Positions 19,207-27,671 of a stretch of DNA of 64,000 bases are shown here, one piece after another. Position numbers and translations under genes: made by a program. This stretch comes from Burkholderiales bacterium (lineage in GTDB: Bacteria; Pseudomonadota; Gammaproteobacteria; Burkholderiales; SG8-39), in contig JACZJV010000115.1 of the NCBI GenBank assembly GCA_014860355.1, positions 1 to 64,000 on the forward strand, read 5' to 3'. How positions within the stretch are numbered: position 1 is the first letter of the stretch; the number at the start of each line of letters is the position of its first letter. The notes beneath the pieces are model-generated. The model was not told the origin of the DNA. It saw only the letters and a program-made list of their open reading frames with translations, and did not search any database.

Positions 19207-20508
19207 ATGGCCCAACCAAAGTATCTAGGCTTCGATACGCTCAGCCTGCACGCCGGACAGGCGCCAGACCCGCACACCGGGGCGCGTGCCACGCCGATCT
19301 ATTTCACCACGTCCTTCGTGTTCCGCGATTCCGATCATGCCGCGGCTTTATTCAACATGGAGCGCGCCGGCCATGTGTATTCGCGCATTTCCAATCCGAC
19401 CAACGCGGTGCTGGAGGAAAGAATGGCGGCGCTCGAAGGCGGGGCGGCAGCGATCGCCACCGCCAGTGGCCAGGCGGCGCTGCATCTGGGCCTTGCGACC
19501 ATCGCCGGCGCCGGCTCGCACATCGTCTCCTCGGGGGCGCTCTATGGCGGCTCGCACAATCTGCTGCACTATACGTTGCCGCGCTTCGGTGTGGAAACCA
19601 CCTTCGTCAGGCCGCGCGATCTGGATGGCTGGCGCGCCGCCATCCGGCCGAACACCAAAGCGCTGTTTGCCGAGACCCTGGGCAATCCGGGCCTGGACGT
19701 GCTCGACATTCCTACGGTTGCGGCAATCGCGCACGAGCACGGCCTGCCGCTGCTGGTCGACTCAACCTTCACCACGCCTTATTTGCTGAAACCCTTCAAT
19801 CACGGCGCCGATCTGCTGTTCCATTCCGCCACCAAGTTCCTCGGCGGGCACGGCGTCGCCATCGGCGGCGTCCTGGTCGATGGCGGCACTTTCGACTGGG
19901 TCGCATCGGGCAAGTTTCCGGAAATCACCGGCGAGTACGAAGGCTTTCACGGCATGAATTTCTCGGAGGAATCCACAGTCGCCCCGTTCTCTTTGCGCGC
20001 GCGGCGCGAGGGACTGCGCGACTTCGGCGCCTGCATGAGCCCGGCGACTGCGTTCCAGATACTGCAGGGTGTCGAGACCCTGCCGCTGAGGATGCAGCGC
20101 CACGTCGACAACACGCGCAAGGTGGTCGAATTCCTGGCAAAGCATCCGGCGGTCGCATCAGTGTCCTATCCGGAACTGCCCGAACACCCCGACTACGCCC
20201 TGGCGAAAAAGCTCCTGCCCAAGGGCTGCGGGGCAGTATTCAGCTTTTCCATCCGCGGCGACCGCGCTGCCGGCCAGCGCTTTGTCGAGTCGCTGCGAAT
20301 ATTTTCCCATCTCGCCAATGTCGGCGACGCCAAGTCGCTGGTGATCCACCCCGCGAGCACCACCCATTTCCGCATGGACGACGCCGCGCTCAAGGCGGCA
20401 GGCATCACTGAAGGCACGATGCGGCTCTCCGTCGGACTGGAAGATTCGGCCGATCTGATAGACGACCTCGCCGGCGGCCTGCGCGCGTCGCAGAAAACCG
20501 GAAGATAG
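19207..20508 (+). CDS. O-acetylhomoserine sulfhydrylase family (MetY/MetZ) PLP enzyme
   Basis: 433 aa from MAQPKYLGFDTLSLHAGQ; GGAGG just upstream supports this start over the one at 19129. It is a Cys/Met metabolism PLP-dependent enzyme: SGQAALHLGL in the cofactor-phosphate region, LVDSTFTTPYL with the Asp that pairs with the pyridine nitrogen, and the PLP lysine in HSATKFLGGHG. The length and the SLHAGQ opening fit O-acetylhomoserine (or O-succinylhomoserine) sulfhydrylase, which forms homocysteine from activated homoserine and sulfide in methionine synthesis. The hydrolase gene follows by 10 bp and is likely co-transcribed. Confidence 0.9.
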   Translation: MAQPKYLGFDTLSLHAGQAPDPHTGARATPIYFTTSFVFRDSDHAAALFNMERAGHVYSRISNPTNAVLEERMAALEGGAAAIATASGQAALHLGLATIAGAGSHIVSSGALYGGSHNLLHYTLPRFGVETTFVRPRDLDGWRAAIRPNTKALFAETLGNPGLDVLDIPTVAAIAHEHGLPLLVDSTFTTPYLLKPFNHGADLLFHSATKFLGGHGVAIGGVLVDGGTFDWVASGKFPEITGEYEGFHGMNFSEESTVAPFSLRARREGLRDFGACMSPATAFQILQGVETLPLRMQRHVDNTRKVVEFLAKHPAVASVSYPELPEHPDYALAKKLLPKGCGAVFSFSIRGDRAAGQRFVESLRIFSHLANVGDAKSLVIHPASTTHFRMDDAALKAAGITEGTMRLSVGLEDSADLIDDLAGGLRASQKTGR

Positions 20509-20517
20509 GGGGCGACA

Positions 20518-21321
20518 ATGCTATTCGAAGTCAACGGCAACGAGGCCTATGCCTACACCGGCGGCAAAACCTTCGATGCGAAACTGCCCACGGTGGTGTT
20601 CGTCCACGGTGCCGAGCACGACCACAGCGTGTGGATACTGCAAAGCCGCTATCTCGCGCACCACGGCTACGGCGTGCTCGCAGTGGATCTGCCGGGGCAT
20701 GGCCGCAGCGCGGGCGCAGCGCTCGCCAGCATCGAGGACATGGCCGCATGGCTGATTGCCGCGCAGGACGCCGCGGGGGTAGAGCAGGCCGTGGTCGTGG
20801 GTCACAGCATGGGCGCGCTGGTCACGCTCGAGTGCGCCGCACATTATCCAGGTCGGATCGCAAAGATTGCGCTACTCGGAATGGCTTACCCGATGAAAGT
20901 GTCGGCAGAGTTGCTGGATGCGACCCGGGACAACGAGCCGCTGGCGCAGGACATGGTCAACATCTGGTCGCATTCCGCCTATGCCCATTACCCGAGCAAT
21001 CCGGGTCCCGGGTTCTGGATCCTGGGCGAGAACCTGCGCCTGATGCAGCGGCAGAAGCCCGGCGTAATGCACGTGGATTTTTCCGCATGCAATGCATATG
21101 CCGGCGGCGCAAGCGCGGCGGCCAATGTGCGCTGCCCCGCGCTGTTCCTGCTCGCGCGGCGCGACTCGATGACACCGATGCGCGCGGCGCAGACGTTTGC
21201 CAATTCGGTCACAAATACGGACACAAATGTGAGAATCGCCGTCATCGACGGCAGCGGACATAATATGATGGGCGAAAAGCCTGATGAAGTTCTGGAGGCG
21301 CTGCGTGCGTTTCTGAAATGA
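20518..21321 (+). CDS. Alpha/beta-fold hydrolase
   Basis: A 267-aa protein with the alpha/beta-hydrolase pattern: FVHGAEHDHSVW (oxyanion region), DLPGHGRS, the nucleophile elbow VVGHSMGA (Ser near residue 96), a candidate acid in ARRDSMTP and the catalytic His in GSGHNMM. It begins 10 bp after the sulfhydrylase gene with a GGGGG ribosome site, so they form an operon. Family members hydrolyse esters, lactones or related bonds in the cytoplasm. The substrate is unknown; hydrolases next to MetY-type genes often lack an obvious metabolic link. Confidence 0.88.
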   Translation: MLFEVNGNEAYAYTGGKTFDAKLPTVVFVHGAEHDHSVWILQSRYLAHHGYGVLAVDLPGHGRSAGAALASIEDMAAWLIAAQDAAGVEQAVVVGHSMGALVTLECAAHYPGRIAKIALLGMAYPMKVSAELLDATRDNEPLAQDMVNIWSHSAYAHYPSNPGPGFWILGENLRLMQRQKPGVMHVDFSACNAYAGGASAAANVRCPALFLLARRDSMTPMRAAQTFANSVTNTDTNVRIAVIDGSGHNMMGEKPDEVLEALRAFLK

Positions 21322-21396
21322 TGTTCGAAGGCCGCATCGGGGCTGCGGAAACCATCCACCCTGACCGGGGCCGGTCTCGAATTGAGGGGAGTGACA

Positions 21397-23277
21397 ATGA
21401 AGCAAGCAACATCTTTCGGAAAACGAATGCGCTGTGCGGCCCTGATGATGGGCGTCGCCTCCCTGCTTGCGGGATGCGGCAGCGGCGGCGTAGCGCCGTT
21501 TGTACCTGCCGCCGTGCCCACGGTCCTTACGGAACTCACGATCAGCGGAACAGCCGCGACCGGAATGGCAATAGCCGGAGCGAACATCAGCGCCAAATGC
21601 CGAGTCGGCACTGGGAACACGACGACGGGTGTCGACGGCAGCTACACGCTGATTGTGCCCGACGGCCAGCTGCCCTGCCTGCTCGAACTTACGCAAGCCG
21701 ACGGTAGCCGACTACACACGGTGGTGACCGGAAGTGGCAATTCGGCGATTGCCAATGTCACTACACTCACAGAGATGCTGACTGCGCGTCTGTTGCGCGC
21801 TGACCCCGCCTTTTACTTCCTGACCTTCGATGCCGCGCTTGCAACTCCTGCGATTACTGCGCCCGCGGTGGCGAACGCGCAATTCGATGTGAGAACCGCG
21901 TTGACCGGCATCGTGAATACCAATTCTCTGGACGATTTCATTGCTACGCCGCTCGTAGCGGCAACGCAGGACAATCCCGCCGGCGGCGACCTCCAGGACA
22001 GAATGCTGGATACCTTGGGCGCAACATTCAATGCCGCAGCGCAAGCCCAGATAGTTGCGGCGCTGGCCGTTGCTGTCAATGCGACGGACGTTCAACCGAT
22101 GGCAGCTGCACTGGCGGCGCCATTGGCAAATGCCGGGCCGGCGCAAACTGTAGTAGTCGGAGCGACAGTTACCCTCGACGCCAGCGCCAGTTCCGCCGCC
22201 GCCGGCCTGACTCTGTCCTATACGTGGAGCCTCACGTCCCTGCCCGCCGGCAGCACGGCCGTTTTGACTTCGGCCGACACGGCGGCACCGACATTTACCG
22301 CTGACGTGGCAGGCGTTTATGTTGCATCGCTGACGGTGAACGACGGGAATCTGGACAGCACCGCTATCACTGTGACCGTGACGGCAGGCGACAGCCCTGT
22401 TACGCCGCCGGTGACGTCGGCGGTATTCAATGACAACGGTGACGGCACGGTCACCGATCCGGCTACCGGACTCACGTGGATGCGCTGCTCTATCGGGCAG
22501 ACCTGGAATGGAAGCGCCTGCGGCGGTACCGCAAACAACTACGCTTGGGATGATGCCATGGTATCGCCGGCAGCGGAGATCTTTGCCGGTCACAGCGACT
22601 GGCGCTTGCCTAATGTGCGGGAATTGCAGACTATCCTCGACCGCACGAAATTCAACCCCGCCATCGATACTGCGGCTTTCCCCGATACGCCCGCGGCTCA
22701 ATTCTGGTCGGCCACGCCCGACCTCGACATTGCCGATACCGCTTGGTATGTCGATTTCGGATCGGGCGAGGTGCACTCAGCCCCTTCAGCTACCGGCACG
22801 TCTGCGCTGCTTCAGATCCGGCTGGTGCGAGGCACTCCCGCTCTTGTGGATGCAGGGCGTCCGGCGACGGATTTTGTCGACAATGGCGACGGCACGGTTA
22901 GCCACACACCCAGTGGATTGATGTGGAAGCGCTGCGTGGAGGGTGAGGATTGGGATGTCGCAACGTCGATCTGTATCGGCAACGCAAACGCAGTCGCTTG
23001 GGATACGGCTACGCTGCTCACAAACTCAACGTTCGCCGGAAAAAATGATTGGCGTGTGCCGACCGCCAAGGAAATAGCCGAGCTTTTCGGCTACAGTGCA
23101 GCCGTAATTGCATCCGTTTTCCCCGACCCATTCTATTTCGGTTTGTACTGGTCCGCTACGGTCTATGCCGGTGATCCGAGTAACGCATGGGCCCTCGGCA
23201 TCGACATCAGCAACGGCGAAGCCTACAGTTTGCCCGTGACCGATATCCTAAAGGTTCTCCTGGTGCGAACCCGATAG
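21397..23277 (+). CDS. Lipoprotein with PKD-like and two DUF1566 domains
   Basis: About 626 aa from MKQATSFGK, with GAGGGGA upstream. A lipoprotein signal ends at LLAGCGSGG. Residues 45-110 look like a carboxypeptidase-regulatory/Ig-like unit (VDGSYTLIVPDG). Residues 250-335 are PKD-like (TVTLDASASS, YVASLTVNDGN). Two DUF1566 (Lcl C-terminal) domains follow, each starting with DNGDGTV and containing a DWR[LV]P motif, at about 350-480 and 490-625. Such proteins are surface-exposed and probably bind carbohydrate or protein. It is read on the plus strand toward the convergent oxidoreductase gene that begins the electron-transfer locus. Confidence 0.85.
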   Translation: MKQATSFGKRMRCAALMMGVASLLAGCGSGGVAPFVPAAVPTVLTELTISGTAATGMAIAGANISAKCRVGTGNTTTGVDGSYTLIVPDGQLPCLLELTQADGSRLHTVVTGSGNSAIANVTTLTEMLTARLLRADPAFYFLTFDAALATPAITAPAVANAQFDVRTALTGIVNTNSLDDFIATPLVAATQDNPAGGDLQDRMLDTLGATFNAAAQAQIVAALAVAVNATDVQPMAAALAAPLANAGPAQTVVVGATVTLDASASSAAAGLTLSYTWSLTSLPAGSTAVLTSADTAAPTFTADVAGVYVASLTVNDGNLDSTAITVTVTAGDSPVTPPVTSAVFNDNGDGTVTDPATGLTWMRCSIGQTWNGSACGGTANNYAWDDAMVSPAAEIFAGHSDWRLPNVRELQTILDRTKFNPAIDTAAFPDTPAAQFWSATPDLDIADTAWYVDFGSGEVHSAPSATGTSALLQIRLVRGTPALVDAGRPATDFVDNGDGTVSHTPSGLMWKRCVEGEDWDVATSICIGNANAVAWDTATLLTNSTFAGKNDWRVPTAKEIAELFGYSAAVIASVFPDPFYFGLYWSATVYAGDPSNAWALGIDISNGEAYSLPVTDILKVLLVRTR

Positions 23278-23347
23278 TCTGTTGCGTTTCGACCGGGACG
23301 CCAGCTTTGCCATGCATGGCGTTGCCAGGAGATTGGCACTATCGGCA

Positions 23348-24640
23348 TTACGACCCGTAGTGCGTCTCCACCTGCACCCCTAGCTTCTTCAACAACGGAG
23401 TCGGCAGGTCGCCTCCGGCGCACACGATTACGGCGTCGTTGCGCATCTCGACTTCCTCCTTGCCTTTGCGCAGCGTGATCCGGTCCGCGGCGATGTTGGC
23501 GATCTGGGTTTCGAGCGCGAGCGTAAGCCGCTTGTCCCCGACCGCATCGTCCAGCCGCTTGCGATTCTTTATCTTTACCCGGTTGAATGCCGCTCCCCGA
23601 TACGCCAGGGTGACCGTCGTCCCCGGCTCGGCGCACACATCGAGCGCGGCTTCGAGCGCGCTGTCGCCCCCGCCGACGACGACCACGTGTTTGGAGCGGT
23701 ATTGTTCCGCCTCGATGAGCCGATAGACGACCTTGGCCTGATCCTCTCCGGGCGATCCGAGTTTGCGCGGGGTTCCGCGCCGCCCGATCGACAGCAGCAC
23801 GCTGCCCGTGTTGTAACTTGCTTTCGACGTGCGCACGACAAATCCCGATCCTTCCTTCTTGATTTCTTCCATGCGCTCGTTGTACTGAACGGCAATCTGG
23901 GTCTTCGCGATCACACTCTCCCAGAGCTCCATGAGCGACTCCTTGCTGATTTCCCTGACCTTGATCTTGCCGATCAGCGGCAGGTCCATGGGCGCGGTCA
24001 TCACGATCTTGTTGCGCGGATAGTGGTAGGTCGTGCCGCCGATCGAATCCTCCTGCTCCACTGTCACGAACTTCAGGCCGAGCTTCTTCGCCGCCAGCGT
24101 CGCGGCGATGCCCGCCGGTCCGGCGCCAACGATCACCACGTCCAGACCGCCCGTTTTTGGCCGCTTGGCGATGTACTCCATCGCCCTGGAACCCTGCGCC
24201 ACGGCCTTGCGGATCAAACCCATCCCGCCAAGTTCGCCCGCGATGAATATACCTTCGACATTGGTTTCGAAATTCGGATTGACGTTCGGTATGTCGACCC
24301 CGCGGTTTTCAGTACCGAACACCAGCTTGATCGCTTTCACCGGACACGCTGTCTCGCATGCACCGTGCCCGATGCAGTGCGCCGGATTGATAAGGGTACC
24401 CTTCCCATTGATTATTCCGATCGCCTTTTCCGGGCAGGCCTTGACGCACGCACCGGAACCGAAACACTTGGAAAGAATGAAGTTCGGATGCAGGGTGGGC
24501 GGCTCCGTCAGGCCGCTTTCTATCGATTCGTCCAGCGTGGCGTAGGATTCCCGCTCACGCACAACGCGCCTGCGTGAGTAGTATGCGATCAGCGCAAGCA
24601 GGGGCACGAGATACAGCGCGTAGTATCCAATGCCGCTCAT
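23348..24640 (-). CDS. Membrane-anchored FAD/Fe-S pyridine-nucleotide oxidoreductase
   Basis: About 430 aa from MSGIGYYALY; the ORF-track start at 24766 precedes a clear N-terminal membrane anchor (YYALYLVPLLALIAYY) and is less likely. Two ferredoxin-like motifs follow, CFGSGACVKACP and CIGHGACETACP; each lacks the usual second Cys (Ser and His instead). A thioredoxin-reductase-like flavoprotein follows, with an FAD motif (VIVGAGPAGIAAT) and a second dinucleotide motif (VVVGGGDSALEAA) for NAD(P)H. It should pass electrons between NAD(P)H, FAD and Fe-S centres at the cytoplasmic face of the membrane. It diverges from the di-heme cytochrome b gene, so the two are probably partners. Confidence 0.85.
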   Translation of the reverse strand: MSGIGYYALYLVPLLALIAYYSRRRVVRERESYATLDESIESGLTEPPTLHPNFILSKCFGSGACVKACPEKAIGIINGKGTLINPAHCIGHGACETACPVKAIKLVFGTENRGVDIPNVNPNFETNVEGIFIAGELGGMGLIRKAVAQGSRAMEYIAKRPKTGGLDVVIVGAGPAGIAATLAAKKLGLKFVTVEQEDSIGGTTYHYPRNKIVMTAPMDLPLIGKIKVREISKESLMELWESVIAKTQIAVQYNERMEEIKKEGSGFVVRTSKASYNTGSVLLSIGRRGTPRKLGSPGEDQAKVVYRLIEAEQYRSKHVVVVGGGDSALEAALDVCAEPGTTVTLAYRGAAFNRVKIKNRKRLDDAVGDKRLTLALETQIANIAADRITLRKGKEEVEMRNDAVIVCAGGDLPTPLLKKLGVQVETHYGS

Positions 24641-24785
24641 TTGTGAGGAAAGTCCTTCATCGCCGCAGAATTTCCGGGGTGAGAATGATATTTTGGTATG
24701 ATGTTTTATCTCATTTTTGCTACCGAGCGCAGACTTGGTCGCGCCGGGCGCCGCAGAACGAGCCAAACAATCTAACTAAGCAAAT

Positions 24786-25664
24786 ATGCCAGCGCCCGCA
24801 ATTTCCTCAGACCTAGGTAGTCGCCCGCTTTCGCTGTGGATGCGGCTTGCATTATATGTCGGCGCGCTCGCAGTAGGGGGACTTGCCGCCTGGGTTTCGG
24901 TAGAACGCCCGTATACGGCGGGGTCGGACCTGGGGTACTACCTCGGACTCGTCGGCGGCTGCATGATGCTTAGTCTGCTGTTCTATCCACTGCGCAAATA
25001 CTGGAGGCGTTTGAGCGAAGTGGGCACGCTGCGCGCATGGTTTCTGGTGCACATCACCTTTGGCATTCTCGGACCCGTGCTGATCATGTTTCACTCTCTG
25101 TTCCAATTGCGTTCCTTCAACGCATCGGTGGCGTTCTGGAGCATGATCGTAGTAGCGCTAAGCGGGATCGTAGGCCGCTTTCTCTACATTCACGTCTATC
25201 AGGGACTCGGCGGTCGGCATCTCACTCTCGACGAACTCGAAAAATACCTGGACCCTAGTGGCGACGAATCCTTCCGGGCACTTGATCTGGCGCCGCACAT
25301 CTGGGACGAACTGGAGCAGTACCGGCTGCAGGCATTCGCCAGGGATTCCTCCGCGCTGAAGCAATTCAGGCGTTTTGTCGCAGTCAGCTGGCGCCGGCAA
25401 CGACTGGCCGAGCGGGCGGACGTCGAACTGCGGCGCATCCTGCGCTTGCACGGCAAGCACCAGGGATGGTCCGAGGCGAAGTACCAGCGCGAAATCGAGA
25501 CAGTCGAGGAGCAGATCGGCAATTACCTGCGTGCGGTGGACATAACGGCGCGCCTGGCATTCTGGGAGCGCTTGCTCGCCGGTTGGGCAATCGCCCACAT
25601 TCCGGTGGTCTATATTCTCGCGTTGAGCGCAATCGCTCACGTCGTCGCCGTACACATCTACTGA
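24786..25664 (+). CDS. Putative di-heme b-type membrane cytochrome
   Basis: A 292-aa integral membrane protein with about five hydrophobic helices and a soluble helical insert (about 140-255). Two helices each carry two histidines 14 residues apart: VHITFGILGPVLIMFH and AHIPVVYILALSAIAH. This is the spacing used to hold two stacked b hemes with bis-His ligands, as in cytochrome b proteins. A further His lies in RFLYIHVYQ. I infer a quinone- or flavoprotein-linked electron carrier across the inner membrane. Its TGA overlaps the ATG of the 24-heme cytochrome by one base (TGATG), so the two are translationally coupled. No named family is claimed. Confidence 0.7.
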   Translation: MPAPAISSDLGSRPLSLWMRLALYVGALAVGGLAAWVSVERPYTAGSDLGYYLGLVGGCMMLSLLFYPLRKYWRRLSEVGTLRAWFLVHITFGILGPVLIMFHSLFQLRSFNASVAFWSMIVVALSGIVGRFLYIHVYQGLGGRHLTLDELEKYLDPSGDESFRALDLAPHIWDELEQYRLQAFARDSSALKQFRRFVAVSWRRQRLAERADVELRRILRLHGKHQGWSEAKYQREIETVEEQIGNYLRAVDITARLAFWERLLAGWAIAHIPVVYILALSAIAHVVAVHIY

Positions 25665-27538
25665 TGCCTGGCCGTCTGCAGCGCTGGATCCTGGCTCTGT
25701 CGATGGCGGCCCTGCCTGCGCTAGCGCTGGCCCAGTCGGTTGAGGGCGTGCTGATGCCCGGGGAGGTTATCAAAGGGCACGCAAAGTGGGAGCAAGATTG
25801 CCGCAAATGCCATATTCCCCTGGACCGCTCGGCGCAGCCTCGCCTTTGCGTCGATTGCCACAAGAAGATTGCAGAGGACTTGCGCGACCATGTCCGTTTA
25901 CACGGCCGCCTGAAGGACTCCACCTGCCGGCGCTGCCACACTGATCACAAAGGCCGCAAGGCGAAAATCACCGGATTGAACAAGGACACCTTCGACCACG
26001 ACCAGACCAGATTCCGGCTCAGGGGAGCGCATAAGAAGCCCAAAACAAAGTGCGAGGATTGCCACAAGCCCACCGTCAAGTACCGGGACACGCCTCAGGC
26101 CTGTCAATCCTGCCACCGCAAGGACGACAATGAAAAGGGCCATAAGGGAAGACTCGGACCGAAATGCGAGGAATGCCACACCGACGTCAACTGGAAGGAA
26201 ACTAAATTCGACCACAACAAGACCCGTTTCAAACTGGAGCTTGGGCACAAAGACGTCAAATGCAAGGAGTGCCACACTGGTCAGTTGTATCCGTTCAAGG
26301 ACAAACCGCGCGCATGCGTTGCCTGCCACAAGAAGGACGATGACGACCCCGCCAAGAAAGGCCACAAAGGCCACTTCGGCAGCAAGTGCGAGAAGTGCCA
26401 TGATGCGGGCAAGTGGAAGAAGTCCATCTTCGACCATGAGAGGGACGCAAAATATGAACTAAAGGGCAAGCACTTCGACGCCAAATGCGAAAAATGCCAT
26501 ACAAAGCCGCTGTACACAGTGAAGCTGCCGTCGGATTGCTACGCGTGCCACCGCAAGGACGATGATGAAAAAGGACACAAAGGCAGCCTGGGCCAGAAAT
26601 GCGCCAAGTGCCATAACGAGAAGAACTGGAAAACCAGCAAATTCGACCACGACAAGGATACCGACTATCCGCTGACGGGCAAGCACGCGAAGGTGAAATG
26701 CGATAAATGCCACAAGTCCGGGGTCACGGTAGTTGCGGGCAAACCGCGCGTAAAGCTGCCCACCGCTTGCTACGCCTGCCACAAGAAGGACGATGACGAC
26801 CCGCTAAAAAAGGCGCACAAGGGCCGATTCGGCGAGAAGTGCAACTCCTGCCATACGACGAAGGAATGGAAGCACATCATTTTCGACCACGACAAGGACA
26901 CCGACTATCGGCTGGCGGGCAAACACCGGAAGGCGAAATGCGAGTCCTGCCACAACATTCCAGGGGAGGTCGTCGCAAAGGGCGTGCCGCGCGTGAAGCT
27001 TGTGACGGCCTGCAATGCCTGCCACAAGAAGGACGATTTCGAAAAAGGCCACAAAGGCACGCTCGGCGTTCGCTGCGAATCCTGCCATAGCGAGAACAGC
27101 TGGCGAGTCGAAAAATTCGACCACACCAAATCGCGCTTCCCGCTGACCGGCAGCCACGCGATCGTCGAGTGCAAGAAATGCCACAAGACCGTCGACTACC
27201 GGGCCGCGCCACGCGCGTGTAACGGCTGCCATGAGCGCGACGACGTACACAAGCGCCGCCTCGGCATAGACTGCGAGCGCTGCCACAACATGCGCACCTG
27301 GAAGAGCTGGGATTTCGATCACACCAAGACGGGTTTCCGCCTTGATGGCGCGCACGCCAAACCGGAATGCTACGCCTGCCACAAGGCGCCGATGCAGAAG
27401 CGCCGCGATCAGTCTATCGTTAGCGGATGCGTCGTTTGCCACATCAAGAAAGACGTGCACCGTGGAACTTTTGGTCCACGATGCGAGCGCTGCCACGGAA
27501 TCGATGCGTGGCTGCCGGCACTGCGCCTGTTCCGTTGA
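25664..27538 (+). CDS. 24-heme periplasmic c-type cytochrome
   Basis: 624 aa from MPGRLQRWIL; the ORF-track start at 25466 lies inside the preceding gene. A signal peptide ends near ALAQSVEG. I count 24 CXXCH motifs (CRKCH near residue 45 to CERCH near the end), about one per 25 residues. The protein is a chain of repeats of about 75-80 aa with the pattern FDHxKT..., GxHxxxxCxxCH, ACxxCHxKDD, KGHKGxxGxKCxxCH. The extra conserved His residues are likely second axial ligands. It is very Lys- and Asp-rich, so highly charged. It should act as a periplasmic electron wire accepting from the coupled cytochrome b. Closest in type to cytochrome c3-like multihaem proteins. Confidence 0.9.
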   Translation: MPGRLQRWILALSMAALPALALAQSVEGVLMPGEVIKGHAKWEQDCRKCHIPLDRSAQPRLCVDCHKKIAEDLRDHVRLHGRLKDSTCRRCHTDHKGRKAKITGLNKDTFDHDQTRFRLRGAHKKPKTKCEDCHKPTVKYRDTPQACQSCHRKDDNEKGHKGRLGPKCEECHTDVNWKETKFDHNKTRFKLELGHKDVKCKECHTGQLYPFKDKPRACVACHKKDDDDPAKKGHKGHFGSKCEKCHDAGKWKKSIFDHERDAKYELKGKHFDAKCEKCHTKPLYTVKLPSDCYACHRKDDDEKGHKGSLGQKCAKCHNEKNWKTSKFDHDKDTDYPLTGKHAKVKCDKCHKSGVTVVAGKPRVKLPTACYACHKKDDDDPLKKAHKGRFGEKCNSCHTTKEWKHIIFDHDKDTDYRLAGKHRKAKCESCHNIPGEVVAKGVPRVKLVTACNACHKKDDFEKGHKGTLGVRCESCHSENSWRVEKFDHTKSRFPLTGSHAIVECKKCHKTVDYRAAPRACNGCHERDDVHKRRLGIDCERCHNMRTWKSWDFDHTKTGFRLDGAHAKPECYACHKAPMQKRRDQSIVSGCVVCHIKKDVHRGTFGPRCERCHGIDAWLPALRLFR

Positions 27539-27671
27539 CTAGCCCGGAGTTGAATTGCAGCTCACGCCTACGCGAAAGGGTGGCAATCGGCCGCTTGTTT
27601 GAGAACGCGGTTCAGCGCTGCATGACCCAAATCGAAAATTTCATCGCAATACGCCGGTAGCTGCCCCGCGT

